From assembly GCA_028818375.1 (NCBI GenBank), contig JAPPOB010000007.1, positions 350,490 to 414,489 of the forward strand: a stretch of DNA of 64,000 nt. Direction: 5' to 3'. This document shows, one piece after another, positions 21,643-30,497 of this stretch; the stretch's first letter is position 1, and every line of letters starts with the position of its first letter. The position numbers and the translations under genes are program-made. The notes below the pieces were generated by a model, which was given only the letters and a program-made list of their open reading frames with translations, was not told the DNA's origin and did no database searches. The stretch comes from Anaerolineaceae bacterium. GTDB taxonomy: Bacteria; Chloroflexota; Anaerolineae; Aggregatilineales; Phototrophicaceae.

Positions 21643-22770
21643 ATGAAACGCGCAATTATCTTGCTGGGTCTGCTTGTGATGCTGACAGGCGTCGCCGTGA
21701 CGGCGCAGGACATGGTCGAGCCGCGCATGGACCTGGTCATCGCCGACCTCGGCCAGCCGGAGACCAACCCCTGGGTGATTAACCGGCACCGCTTCGAGCG
21801 TTGCGTGGCCGAATCGCTGGGCGTGACGCTGGACGAATTTGACGACGAGAACTCCGAAGAGAAGCACGTCAGTCAGGCGGAGTCGATCATCGCGCGCCAG
21901 CCGGACGGTCTGATCTTCAACCCCCTGACCTCGCCGGCCGGCATTCAGGTGGCGCGTCTGCTGGAAGAGAACGCGATCCCCGGCGTGGCGGTCGGACGTC
22001 TGGTCGTCAGCAACTACGACACCGACTATGAGGGCGAGCACTTCATCGCCCAGGTGACGCAGAACAACGACACCTGGGGCCAGGCCATCGGTCAGGCCAC
22101 GGTCGACGCCGGCCACAAGAAGGTCGCGATGATCTGGAACCAGAAGGGCGTCACCAGCGCCGAGGAAATCTGGAATGGCGTGCTGAGCGTCCTCGAGATG
22201 CATGAGGACATCGAGTTGATCGCGGAAGCCTGGGACCGTCTGAACCGCGAGAACGGCATTCTCTATGCCGAGCAGTTCATCGCGCGCTTCCAGCCAGGCG
22301 AGATCGATGCCATCATCGTGCTGGGCGCGGTCGCCGGCCTGGGCAGCCAGTTCGCCGTCGAGCAGGCCGGGCGCGATGACATCTCCATCATCACGACGGA
22401 CATCGACGAACAGGTCGCGCAATTCATCAGCGAGGGCAAACTGGGCTTCAGCATTGGCGGCCACTGGATGGTCGGCGGCTTCGGCCTGATTCAGCTCTAC
22501 GACTACCTGCACGGCTTCCCGGTCGAGAACACCCAGCCGCTCTTCAGCCTGATCCCGGTCGACGCCAGCAACATCGACACCTACGCGGAGGGGCTGCTGC
22601 AGGGCTGCATCCTCAATGACGAGCAGGTGAAGAACCTCTCCCGCGTCCACAATCCGGACGCCGATCTGCCGGGCTTCATCGACGAGTTCTCGAAGAACTG
22701 GGAGGAATTCGTCACGGCCGACATGATGGAAGAGGAGATGGAAGAAGAGGAATCAGAAGGGGACGGGTAG
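21643..22770 (+). CDS. Sugar ABC transporter substrate-binding protein (type 1 periplasmic-binding fold)
   Basis: This is a ribose-type binding protein of 375 residues. A signal peptide is visible (MKRAIILLGLLVMLTGVAVTAQ) with cleavage after an alanine near residue 21. The ATG at 21643 is set by AAGGAG six bases upstream, in preference to the TTG two codons before it. Family blocks are ESIIARQPDGLIFNPLT and DAIIVLGAVAG. The C-terminus ends in an unusual acidic tail, MMEEEMEEEESEGDG. The last gene of the CUT2 transporter, it is followed by a strong hairpin and then the GH32 gene. Confidence 0.88.
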   Translation: MKRAIILLGLLVMLTGVAVTAQDMVEPRMDLVIADLGQPETNPWVINRHRFERCVAESLGVTLDEFDDENSEEKHVSQAESIIARQPDGLIFNPLTSPAGIQVARLLEENAIPGVAVGRLVVSNYDTDYEGEHFIAQVTQNNDTWGQAIGQATVDAGHKKVAMIWNQKGVTSAEEIWNGVLSVLEMHEDIELIAEAWDRLNRENGILYAEQFIARFQPGEIDAIIVLGAVAGLGSQFAVEQAGRDDISIITTDIDEQVAQFISEGKLGFSIGGHWMVGGFGLIQLYDYLHGFPVENTQPLFSLIPVDASNIDTYAEGLLQGCILNDEQVKNLSRVHNPDADLPGFIDEFSKNWEEFVTADMMEEEMEEEESEGDG

Positions 22771-22793
22771 GCAGCGACACCCGTAACGAAAAA

Positions 22794-22826
22794 GGCCGGA
22801 GCCAGTGACCAGCGCTGGCTCCGGCC
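22794..22826. terminator. Strong 12-base-pair hairpin after the binding-protein gene
   Basis: GGCCGGAGCCAG and CTGGCTCCGGCC pair perfectly around a nine-base loop. Read on the plus strand it lacks a T tail; on the minus strand it is followed by TTTTT. It may stabilise the upstream binding-protein mRNA, reduce readthrough into the GH32 gene, or end antisense transcription. Confidence 0.6.
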
Positions 22827-22894
22827 CCGATTCCGGCGCGCCCTGGCATGGCGCGCCTGTGACTCAACACGCAGGGGAAAGCGGGGAGGTCGGG

Positions 22895-24379
22895 ATGAGA
22901 CTGTTCGGATATGCGCCAGAGAACGGCGCCGCGGCCGGGGACACCATGCCCTTCTGGCACGAGGGTCGCTGGCATTTGTTCTTCTCCCAGCCGCCCCTGG
23001 GCGCCTGGGACTACGTCGAGCGCGCGCGCGTCTCGACCGCGCATCTGGTCTCCGACGACCTGGTGCACTGGGAGGTCCTGCCCGACAGCTTCGGCCCCGG
23101 CCCGGACGGCAGTTGCGACGGCAACGGCATCTGGACCGGTTCGGTCATCGAGCACGGGGGCGTCTTCCACTTCTTCTACACCGGCTACAACCGCCACGCG
23201 GACTCGCCGCAGAGCATCTGCAAGGCCGTCAGCACGGACCTCATCCACTGGGAGAAGGTGGCCGACAATCCGCTCTTCGGGCCCGACCCGCGCTGGTACG
23301 AGACCGTCGACTGGCGCGATCCCTTCGTCTACCGCGACGAGGAGCAGGGCTGCTTCATGATGCTGATCTCCGCGCGACTGAAGGAGGGCCCGCTTTACCG
23401 GCGCGGCTGCGTCGCGCTGGCCGCATCGGAAGACCTCGACACCTGGGAAGTGCGCGCCCCGCTCACCGCCCCCCTGCTGACCCACTGCCCGGAATGCCCG
23501 GAGCTTTTTCAGCTGGGCGACTGGTGGTATCTGGTGCGCTCGCGCTATGACGGCCAGGCGCAGACCTTCTACCGCGCAGCGCCGACGCCGCAGGGCCCCT
23601 GGCGCGCGCGCCGCCTCGACACCCTGGACGGGCGCCGCTTTTACGCCGCGAAGTCCGCCGGCGACGGGCAGCGCCGCTTCAGCTTCGCCTGGATCCCCTA
23701 CCGCAAGCACCACGAAGCCCGCGGCGACTGGGTCTGGGGCGGGCAACTGGGTTCGCCGCACGAATTGCTGTCGCTGGCCGACGGCACGCTGATCACGCGC
23801 CTGCCGCCGGAAGTCGCCGCCAGTTACGGCGAGTCGCTGGCCTGGGACGTTGGCGAGGGCCTGGGCGACTGGCAGCGCGAGGGCGCGGACCTGGTCTGCG
23901 ACGCGGGCGACAGCTACGCCTGGCGCCCGCTGGAGGTCGAGGCGGGCGATGAGGTCCTGCTGGATACAACTATTGAAATCGAGGCCGGCACGACCTCCGC
24001 CGGCGTGCTGCTGGAGACGCAGGGCGCGGAACTGGAGTCGGGCTACTGGATCGGGATCGAGCCGCTGCAGGGACGCGTGGTGCTGGACCGCTGGCCCACG
24101 CCCATGGACCCGCTGTGGGACAGCCTGGTGCTGGGCGAGCGCCACGGCGTGCAGGTGCGCCAGGAGATCGACGCGCCGCTGGCGGTCCGCCCGCTGGCCT
24201 TCACGCCGGAGGACGGGCGTTACCGCCTGCAGTTGCTGCGCAAGGGCGGGCTGGTCGAGTGTTACGTCGCGGAACAGGTGGTGGCCAGCTACCGCATCTA
24301 CGAGCGCGGCGACTGCGCCTTCGGCCTCTACGTGCAGGAGGGCAAAGCGCGCTTCGTGGCGTCGCGTTTCCTGCGCTGA
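22895..24379 (+). CDS. GH32 family glycoside hydrolase (beta-fructosidase-like)
   Basis: This is a five-bladed propeller glycosidase of 494 residues with a C-terminal beta-sandwich. The three catalytic signatures of GH32 are present. The nucleophile Asp16 is in GDTMPF, at the position of the usual NDPNG block. RDP is at residues 141-143, and the acid/base Glu200 is in ECPELF. The start is the ATG at 22895 with GGGGAGG just upstream; the longer open frame would run through the hairpin. No signal peptide is seen, so it probably acts in the cytoplasm on a fructoside or related oligosaccharide imported by the CUT2 transporter. The degenerate first motif leaves the exact substrate open. Confidence 0.85.
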   Translation: MRLFGYAPENGAAAGDTMPFWHEGRWHLFFSQPPLGAWDYVERARVSTAHLVSDDLVHWEVLPDSFGPGPDGSCDGNGIWTGSVIEHGGVFHFFYTGYNRHADSPQSICKAVSTDLIHWEKVADNPLFGPDPRWYETVDWRDPFVYRDEEQGCFMMLISARLKEGPLYRRGCVALAASEDLDTWEVRAPLTAPLLTHCPECPELFQLGDWWYLVRSRYDGQAQTFYRAAPTPQGPWRARRLDTLDGRRFYAAKSAGDGQRRFSFAWIPYRKHHEARGDWVWGGQLGSPHELLSLADGTLITRLPPEVAASYGESLAWDVGEGLGDWQREGADLVCDAGDSYAWRPLEVEAGDEVLLDTTIEIEAGTTSAGVLLETQGAELESGYWIGIEPLQGRVVLDRWPTPMDPLWDSLVLGERHGVQVRQEIDAPLAVRPLAFTPEDGRYRLQLLRKGGLVECYVAEQVVASYRIYERGDCAFGLYVQEGKARFVASRFLR

Positions 24380-24387
24380 GCTTCGGG

Positions 24388-24424
24388 CCCGACGAAAAGG
24401 TTCGCGACACGGGCGTCGAGGCGG
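24388..24424 (+). repeat. Dispersed repeat C, copy 2
   Basis: A 37-base match (three mismatches) to 19515-19551, starting nine bases after the GH32 stop. The frame translates to RDTGVEAV before a stop. It lies in the 176-base gap before the DGQHR gene, which otherwise holds no gene. Confidence 0.75.
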
Positions 24425-24555
24425 TGTAGGACGTCAACGCGCTTAATCGCAACAATAAACCGGAACCAAAATCCGGTTGCGAAAAACAGACCCTTGAAAC
24501 GGAACTCAAGATATGCATAATGACCTCTGACGTCTGTCTGAGGGAGGAATTTTGC

Positions 24556-25821
24556 ATGGTCCAAGGTCCCATTGGCGAATTCAGGATGAGGAGTAGCCAT
24601 GGCAATGAGGCAGCGAGAGCGTACGCAGTTCGGTATCCAACAGGGCAGCCCGGTGAGGGCAGAAAGGAACGATCAGTGGACGACAATGTCTACGAAGTGC
24701 AATTGCTGAAGGGGCAGCCGATCGACTACCCAATCAGGGGAGAAAGATTGAACACGTTCGTCGGGACACTCAAGTTCGGAGACCTCGTAGGGCGATACCG
24801 GATCCCGCACAGGGTACATGCGACAAACAAAGGGTATCAGCGCAAGGCAAGTACCAGTCGGATCAACAAGCTCGTTCGAGATCTGAAGCGACGGAAAGTG
24901 CATCTACCGACTTCGATCTTGCTCAGTGTGAGAGAACGGGAGCCATATCCGAAACTGGAAGCATCCGGGCGTTACGTGTTGACGATTCCGGCAAATGGAT
25001 CGTCTCCGTTCTTTGTTGTCGATGGTCAGCACCGTCTTGAGGCCCTGAAGATAGTCATGGAAGAAGATCCAAACGGTAACTGGCATGACTTCTTGATCCC
25101 CACGGTCATCATCTTTGGTGCAGATTCAGACTTGGAGATGGACCAGTTCCACACTGTCAATTCCAACGCCAAAAGCATTGACACTCGCCTCGCCCATGAT
25201 CTGCTCAAGACGCTGGCAAAAAAGGACGATGACCTCAGGAAATATCTTGACGAAGACCAAGTCAGCTGGAAGGTCGATGCCCAAGATCTCACTGAGCGGG
25301 TCGCCCGAAGGAAGATGTGGCGAGGGAGAATTCGCTTTTCCAACGAACCCAAAGGGAACACCCTCATCAACTCCAACTCTGTAGTGTCTTCGCTGAAGCG
25401 TGCAATCGAACATGACTACTTCGCCACCTATTTGCCAGAGCAACGGGCTGAAATCATCGATGCATATTGGCAGGGGATAGGCAAAGCGCTTCCCGAATGC
25501 TTCCGAGACCCTGAAGAGTACAACATCCAGAAAACTGTCGGTGTCTACGTTCTTCACTACCTCCTGCCCACGGTCTTGTCCTACGCGATTAGACTTGGGT
25601 GCCCCGTCTCCGAACCGGAAACGCATTACCACATCTTTGCAACTACCTTGCGCGAGTTGAGTGGGGACAACCAAATCGATGGAGAGTCAGTTGGTTCCGA
25701 TTTCTGGAAGGTAGGGGCCGAAGGTGCGTCAGGTACGTACAGCAGTGGCGCTGGCCAGCGTGTGCTGCGGGAGAAAATCAGGAGGGAATTGCAGGAAAAC
25801 CTGAGCGAGCAGCTCAGTTGA
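24556..25821 (+). CDS. DGQHR domain protein (DndB-like), solitary
   Basis: This protein of 421 residues has the diagnostic VVDGQHRLEAL motif at about residues 155-164. It is followed by the family region VIIFGADSDLEMDQFHTVNSNAK. DGQHR proteins include DndB, the regulator of DNA phosphorothioation systems, and many uncharacterised relatives near defence genes. No dndACDE or other partner is next to it. The ATG at 24556 has AGGGAGGA eight bases upstream; an ATG at 24520 has no such site. Base composition is visibly more AT-rich than the neighbours, and a tRNA-Lys gene lies 51 bases downstream, both suggesting transfer. Its function here is unknown. Confidence 0.8.
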   Translation: MVQGPIGEFRMRSSHGNEAARAYAVRYPTGQPGEGRKERSVDDNVYEVQLLKGQPIDYPIRGERLNTFVGTLKFGDLVGRYRIPHRVHATNKGYQRKASTSRINKLVRDLKRRKVHLPTSILLSVREREPYPKLEASGRYVLTIPANGSSPFFVVDGQHRLEALKIVMEEDPNGNWHDFLIPTVIIFGADSDLEMDQFHTVNSNAKSIDTRLAHDLLKTLAKKDDDLRKYLDEDQVSWKVDAQDLTERVARRKMWRGRIRFSNEPKGNTLINSNSVVSSLKRAIEHDYFATYLPEQRAEIIDAYWQGIGKALPECFRDPEEYNIQKTVGVYVLHYLLPTVLSYAIRLGCPVSEPETHYHIFATTLRELSGDNQIDGESVGSDFWKVGAEGASGTYSSGAGQRVLREKIRRELQENLSEQLS

Positions 25822-25871
25822 GGACAAACCCTCAAAGGACGGGGCCCGGTGCTTGGCACCGGGCCCGCGAA

Positions 25872-25944
25872 TGACCCTGGAAGGACTCGAACCTTCAACA
25901 AATTGATTAAGAGTCAACTGCTCTGCCAATTGAGCTACAGGGCC
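25872..25944 (-). tRNA. tRNA-Lys (CTT)
   Basis: The 73-base cloverleaf is read on the minus strand. The acceptor arms are GGCCCTG and CAGGGTC with discriminator A. The anticodon stem is GTTGA/TCAAT with loop CTCTTAA, giving anticodon CTT. The T arm is GAAGG-TTCGAGT-CCTTC. No CCA is encoded. Confidence 0.95.
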
Positions 25945-26103
25945 GTGCAGCGGGCACTACTCTAGCGCGGCGGGGGCAGAGATTCAAGGCCTGCCTGCCC
26001 GGCCGCATGGCTTGTCAGGCCGCACAGTGGTGTTACACTGATGATGGTGGCGCCTGTCGCAGCCGCGCCTCGCTGACCGCCCGCCGGCGCAAGGGAGACA
26101 TGC

Positions 26104-27087
26104 ATGACCCATGAGGCCCGCCCCGTAAAACTGGTTGACCTGCCGATGGTCTCGCGGCTGCTGGAACGCACGGTGTCGCTGGACAGCGAGATGGCCTGCA
26201 CCGGCACCCTGGATCTGGGGACGGCGGCGCTGGTCTCGCGTTTCCTGCTGCCGCACCGCAACGTCTGCACCCTGCTGGCGCGGCGCACGGGCGCGCAGGT
26301 CATCGGCCAGTTCCGCACCGACCAGCCGCGGCGCGCGCGCATCGTCGCCATCGCGCCGGGGCATGAACCGCGCGCCGACAACAGCGCCTGGCTGGCCCTG
26401 CTGGACGCGATGACCGTGGCCGCCGGCCGGCGCGGCGCGCATTTCCTCAGCGCCGAGGTCGACGAACATGAGGCGCTCTTCGAGACCATGCGCGTCGCCG
26501 GTTTCTCGATTTACGCGCGCCAGGAGATCTGGCTGCGGCGGCCGGACGAGGCGCCGCGTCTGACGATGGACGCCGTGGAGCTGGGCGAGGAACAGGCCCG
26601 CGACGCGCACGGCATCCAGTTGCTCTACGGCAATATCGTGCCGCGTCTGGTGCAGCCGGTGGCGACGCCGCCCGCGCACAGCATCGGCCTGGTGTATCGC
26701 AAGCAGGAGCGCGTGGAGGGCCACGTGGCGCTCTCGCAGGGGCGCAACGGCGTCTACCTGACGCCCTGCCTGCATCCGGACGTCTTCAGCGAGGCGCCCG
26801 CCATCCTCAGCGCGGCCATCGACCACGCCCGCCGGTCGCGCACGCGCCTGCCGGTCTACGTGGCGGTGCGGCGTTATCAGGACTGGCTGGAGGACGCGCT
26901 GGTCGACCTCGGCTTCGTGCCCTGGACGCGCCAGGCGGTGATGCTGCGGCATCTCACCGCTGGGGTGCGGCAGCCGGCCTTCGCCCCGCTGGCGCGCGGC
27001 CTGGAAGCCGTGCCCGGCTCGATCAAGCCGCCCGCCGCGCCGGCCCTGCCGGACCGGCCCTGGGACCCCTTCGACAAGGAGGCGTAG
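26104..27087 (+). CDS. Probable GNAT-like acyltransferase
   Basis: This is a protein of 327 residues with the spacing of two GNAT-like halves: an N-terminal region ending in LFETMRVAGFSIYARQEIWLRR and a C-terminal region ending in WLEDALVDLGFVPWTRQAVM. Both resemble the last strands of acetyltransferase domains (E..GF....). It is probably a duplicated acetyltransferase fold. The clear acetyl-CoA R/Q-x-x-G-x-G/A motif is not visible, so activity is uncertain. A good ribosome site (AAGGGAGACATGC) precedes the ATG. It ends three bases before the likely start region of the R3H ATPase and may be co-transcribed with it and tmk. Confidence 0.6.
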   Translation: MTHEARPVKLVDLPMVSRLLERTVSLDSEMACTGTLDLGTAALVSRFLLPHRNVCTLLARRTGAQVIGQFRTDQPRRARIVAIAPGHEPRADNSAWLALLDAMTVAAGRRGAHFLSAEVDEHEALFETMRVAGFSIYARQEIWLRRPDEAPRLTMDAVELGEEQARDAHGIQLLYGNIVPRLVQPVATPPAHSIGLVYRKQERVEGHVALSQGRNGVYLTPCLHPDVFSEAPAILSAAIDHARRSRTRLPVYVAVRRYQDWLEDALVDLGFVPWTRQAVMLRHLTAGVRQPAFAPLARGLEAVPGSIKPPAAPALPDRPWDPFDKEA

Positions 27088-27152
27088 CGATCCCCCGCGA
27101 ACGTCGCATCACGGACGACATCGACAAACTGCGCGAAATCCTGCCGCCGGAA

Positions 27153-28682
27153 TTGCAAACGGCCTTCGACGGCCTCGACTCCACCCACGACCTGATTGAA
27201 ATCGTGCTTGATCTGGGGCGTGTGCCCACGGCGCGCTTCACCTGTGACGAACTGCGGCTGCTGGAGCGCGAGATCACCCGTGACGACATCGACGCCATCG
27301 ACGCGGTGACCGGCGACTTCGATGCCGACAACCGCGCGGGCATGGAGCGCACCCTGCACCGCATCTCGGCCATTCGCAACCGGCGCCACATCATCGTGGG
27401 CCTGACCTGCCGCGTCGGCCGCGCGGTCTACGGCACCATCGACATCATTCAGGACCTGGTCGAATCCGGCCAGAGCGTGCTCCTGCTGGGGCCGCCGGGC
27501 GTGGGCAAGACCACCATGCTGCGCGAGGCGGCGCGGGTGCTGGCGGAGCGGCGTCGCGTGGTCATCGTGGATACCTCCAACGAGATCGGCGGCGACGGCG
27601 ACGTGCCGCACCCCGCCATCGGCCGCGCGCGGCGCATGCAGGTCTCGCGCCCCGAACAGCAGCACGAGGTGATGATCGAGGCGGTCGAGAACCACAACCC
27701 GGAAGTCATCGTCATCGACGAGATCGGCCGCGAACTGGAAGCTATGGCGGCGCGCACCATCGCCGAGCGCGGCGTACAGTTGATCGGCACGGCCCACGGC
27801 AACGCGCTGGAAAACCTGATGCTCAACCCCACGCTCTCCGACCTGGTCGGGGGCATCCAGTCGGTCACACTGTCGGATGACGAGGCGCGGCGCCGCGGTA
27901 CGCAGAAGACGGTGCTGGAACGACGCGCGCCGCCCACCTTTGACGTGCTGATCGAGATCCAGGCGCGCAACCGCTTGCTGGTGCGCGAGGACGTGGCCGC
28001 TTCCGTCGACGGCATCCTGCGCGGCAACCTGATGCCGGTCGAGCTGCGCACGCGCAACGCGGACGGCGGCATCGAAGTGGAGACGCAGCAGCCGGAGATC
28101 AGCGTGATCGCCGAGCAGCAACGCGCCGACCGTTACCGCCGCCCGCGCAACGGCCGCCGCAGCCGCGACGAGACGCCGGCGCCGGCCCCGCCGCGCGCGC
28201 AGGCGGCCTCCAGTGCGCCGGTCATGGTCTACGCCTACGGCGTGGCGCGCAACCGGTTGCAGCAGGCGGCGCGGCGACTGAACCTGCCGGCCCGCCTGAC
28301 CGATGACATTCGCCAGGCCGCGGCCGTCGTCACCCTGAAGAACTATTACCGGCGCCGGCCGCGTCTGATCGTGGACGCCGAGCGCCGGGGCACGCCGATT
28401 TTCGTGCTGCGCGCCAACACCGTCACGCAGATGGAGAACTTTCTGCATGATCTCTTCATGCTGGACAAGGCCGAGCCGCGTTACGGTTCCTTTGGCGAGG
28501 CGATGAATGAGACCGAGGAGGCCATCCTGCGCGTGCAGGCCGGCGAGGACGCGGTGGACCTGAGCGCGCGCCCGGCGGAGATTCGCCGTCGCCAGCATCA
28601 GATGGCGGAGCAGGCGCAACTACTCTCGCGCAGTCTGGGTCGCGAACCGCGCCGCCACGTACAGATCCACCGCGAGGGCTGA
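27153..28682 (+). CDS. R3H domain AAA-type ATPase (Ycf45-like, single-stranded nucleic acid binding)
   Basis: This is an ATPase of at least 509 residues. Walker A is GPPGVGKTT (near residue 112), with Walker B-like VIVIDEIGRE and sensor region LIGTAHGN. An acidic and arginine-rich linker leads to a C-terminal R3H region near residues 350-430. It resembles the stage III sporulation AA/Ycf45-type ATPases of unknown role. TTG 27153 is the first standard start, but family-like sequence (ITDDIDKLREILPPEL) continues upstream to an ATC at 27090. That ATC has a perfect AAGGAGG seven bases before it, so the true start may be non-canonical. It is followed two bases later by tmk. Confidence 0.85.
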   Translation: MQTAFDGLDSTHDLIEIVLDLGRVPTARFTCDELRLLEREITRDDIDAIDAVTGDFDADNRAGMERTLHRISAIRNRRHIIVGLTCRVGRAVYGTIDIIQDLVESGQSVLLLGPPGVGKTTMLREAARVLAERRRVVIVDTSNEIGGDGDVPHPAIGRARRMQVSRPEQQHEVMIEAVENHNPEVIVIDEIGRELEAMAARTIAERGVQLIGTAHGNALENLMLNPTLSDLVGGIQSVTLSDDEARRRGTQKTVLERRAPPTFDVLIEIQARNRLLVREDVAASVDGILRGNLMPVELRTRNADGGIEVETQQPEISVIAEQQRADRYRRPRNGRRSRDETPAPAPPRAQAASSAPVMVYAYGVARNRLQQAARRLNLPARLTDDIRQAAAVVTLKNYYRRRPRLIVDAERRGTPIFVLRANTVTQMENFLHDLFMLDKAEPRYGSFGEAMNETEEAILRVQAGEDAVDLSARPAEIRRRQHQMAEQAQLLSRSLGREPRRHVQIHREG

Positions 28683-28684
28683 CG

Positions 28685-29323
28685 ATGTTCATCAGCATTG
28701 AGGGTCTGGACGGCAGCGGCAAAACCACCCAGGCGCAGCGCCTCTACGAGTGGCTTTCGCGGCGCGGCCACGACGTGCTGCTGACGCGCGAGCCGGGCGG
28801 CACGCCCATCGGCGAGCAGATCCGCGGCCTGCTGCACGACCTCGACAACACGGCCATGCAGCCCTCCACCGAGTTGCTGCTCTACAACGCCTCGCGCGCG
28901 CAACTGGTGGCCGAGGAACTGCGGCCGCAACTGGAACGCGGCGGCATCGCGCTCTGCGACCGCTTCGCCGACTCGACCCTGGCCTATCAGGGTTACGGCC
29001 ACGGCCAGGACCTGGAGCGCCTGCGACACGTGATCGCGACGGCCACCGAGGGCCTGCAGCCGGACCTGACGATCTTTCTCGATATCGCGCCGTGGGAAGC
29101 GTTGCAGCGGCGGCGCATGGCCTCGCTCTTCGGCGACGAGTGGAACCGCCTCGATGACTACGAGATCGTCTTTCACGAGCGGGTTTACGCGGGCTATCGG
29201 GAGCTGGCGGCGGCGGAAGCGCAGCGCTGGCTCTGTGTGGACGCGCGCCGTTCGATCCTCGATTTGCAGCAGGAACTGCGCGCGGCGCTGGCCGGGCGCC
29301 TGCCGCAAGCGCCCGGGATATAA
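28685..29323 (+). CDS. tmk: Thymidylate kinase
   Basis: This is a dTMP kinase of 212 residues that makes dTDP for DNA synthesis. The P-loop GLDGSGKTTQAQRL is near residues 7-20, the DRx motif CDRFADSTLAYQG is near residue 94, and TREPGGTPIGEQ is the dTMP-binding segment. It begins two bases after the R3H ATPase stop, a pairing that suggests co-transcription. It converges on rplL. Confidence 0.95.
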   Translation: MFISIEGLDGSGKTTQAQRLYEWLSRRGHDVLLTREPGGTPIGEQIRGLLHDLDNTAMQPSTELLLYNASRAQLVAEELRPQLERGGIALCDRFADSTLAYQGYGHGQDLERLRHVIATATEGLQPDLTIFLDIAPWEALQRRRMASLFGDEWNRLDDYEIVFHERVYAGYRELAAAEAQRWLCVDARRSILDLQQELRAALAGRLPQAPGI

Positions 29324-29411
29324 GACAAACGGACGGCCCGCCCCGGGGCCGCATCCGGGCCTTCGCCGGCCCGGGCACAAGCCCGCTTCGCACTCTATTT
29401 TGTATGTTGGC

Positions 29412-29562
29412 GCGGCTACTTCAGGTCGACCTTCGTACTGACGGCTTCGCCGCCGCCAGCATAAACACTGAAACCTTCGCACTGGAACCTTCGCCGGTTC
29501 CAGCATAAACCGCCGCCAGCATAAACGCCTTCGGCCTGTTGCGGCTACTTCAGATCGACCTT
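29412..29562. repeat. Duplicated rplL 3' end flanking dispersed repeats
   Basis: The last codons and stop of rplL (minus strand, 29541-29562) are repeated at 29412-29433 with one mismatch in 22 bases. Both copies read KVDLK-stop. Between them, 29434-29540 holds copies of dispersed repeat A and the 17-base unit CGCCGCCAGCATAAAC twice. The gap 29324-29544 has no gene. Confidence 0.75.
29488..29526 (+). repeat. Dispersed repeat A, copy 1
   Basis: A 39-base unit starting CCTTCGCCGGTTCCAGCATA. With its left flank it can fold as GGAACC-TTCGCC-GGTTCC. It closely matches copies at 51963-52001 (same strand) and 47817-47855 (opposite strand). Confidence 0.75.
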
Positions 29563-29925
29563 GGCGCCCTCGGCTTCCAGCTTGCTCTTCGCGTCGCCGG
29601 CGGCTTCCTTGCTGATCTGCTCCAGCACGGTGGAGGGCGCGCTCTCGACCAGTTCCTTGGCCTCGCGCAGGCCGAGGCTGGTCAGGCCGCGCACGGCCTT
29701 GATGACGTTGATCTTCTTGGGGCCGATGTCGGCGAGGACGACGTCGAATTCGGTCTGCTCTTCCTCTTCCTCGGCGGCGTCGCCGTTGGCCGCGGCGGCC
29801 ACCATCATCGGCATGCCGGAGGCGGCGGTCACGCCCCACTTCTCTTCCAGCATGGTCTTCAGCTCGGCCGCCTCAAGGATGGTGAGCTCGCTGAGTTCCT
29901 CGACCAGTTTTTCCAGTTCAGCCAT
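29545..29925 (-). CDS. rplL: 50S ribosomal protein L7/L12
   Basis: This is the stalk protein of the large ribosomal subunit, 126 residues. The N-terminal dimerisation helix ([20 protein letters not shown]), an alanine- and glutamate-rich hinge, and the C-terminal factor-binding domain ([26 protein letters not shown]) are all present. It lies 26 bases downstream of rplJ, as usual. Its 3' end is duplicated about 129 bases further downstream. Confidence 0.97.
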   Translation of the reverse strand: MAELEKLVEELSELTILEAAELKTMLEEKWGVTAASGMPMMVAAAANGDAAEEEEEQTEFDVVLADIGPKKINVIKAVRGLTSLGLREAKELVESAPSTVLEQISKEAAGDAKSKLEAEGAKVDLK

Positions 29926-29951
29926 GACAGATGTCCTTTCCTTCGGCTGCC

Positions 29952-30497
29952 TCAGGCAGCTTCCTCTGCTTCTTCACTGTTGTCCTGCACGTAGGCCTGC
30001 AGGACGTTGACGATATCGACGGTGGCGGCGTTGAGCGTGTTGACGATGCCGGCGGCGGGCTGCATCACGAGGCCGGCCAGGCTGGCGCGCAGTTCGTCCA
30101 GCGTGGGCAGGCGCGAGAGCGCCTCCACTTCCGCCGGGCCGAGCACGTCGCCATCCATGATGCCGCCCTTGATGACGAAGACTTCCTCGTGGTCCTGCTG
30201 GAAGGCCAGCAGGGTTTTGGCCATGCCGGGCATGTCGCCATCGGCGAAGGCCGTCGCCACCGGGCCCTGCAGCATCTCTGCGGGCACGGGCCAGTCGTTT
30301 TCCTGCAGCGCGCGCATGAAGAGCCGGTTGCGCGTGATCACGTAGCTGGCGTTGTTGGCGCGCAGGCGCAGGCGCAGGTCGTGCAGGTCGGCGACGCTGA
30401 GGCCGCTGTAGCCGGTGAGGATGAAGCCGCCCGTCTCACCCAGCAGCCGACCATAGGCCGCCACGAGCGCTTCCTTTTGCTGTCTTGAAATGGCCAA
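29952..30497 (-). CDS. rplJ: 50S ribosomal protein L10
   Basis: This is the stalk base protein, 181 residues, that anchors L7/L12 dimers. It begins [18 protein letters not shown] and has the L10 core [23 protein letters not shown]. The C-terminal helix that binds L12 is alanine- and glutamate-rich. The start is TTG at 30497 with AAAGGAG six bases upstream. It forms an operon with rplL but is not next to rplK, rplA or rpoB, unlike the usual cluster. A structured leader lies upstream. Confidence 0.95.
   Translation of the reverse strand: MAISRQQKEALVAAYGRLLGETGGFILTGYSGLSVADLHDLRLRLRANNASYVITRNRLFMRALQENDWPVPAEMLQGPVATAFADGDMPGMAKTLLAFQQDHEEVFVIKGGIMDGDVLGPAEVEALSRLPTLDELRASLAGLVMQPAAGIVNTLNAATVDIVNVLQAYVQDNSEEAEEAA

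Noticed and set aside
21031..24145. Minus-strand frames of 539 and 477 codons opposite the CUT2 transporter and GH32 genes
   Set aside because: They run through a signal peptide, hairpin and catalytic regions of real genes and have shadow-type composition.
24556..25821. A full Dnd phosphorothioation system
   Set aside because: Only the DGQHR gene is present; the flanking genes are GH32, tRNA-Lys and an acetyltransferase-like gene.
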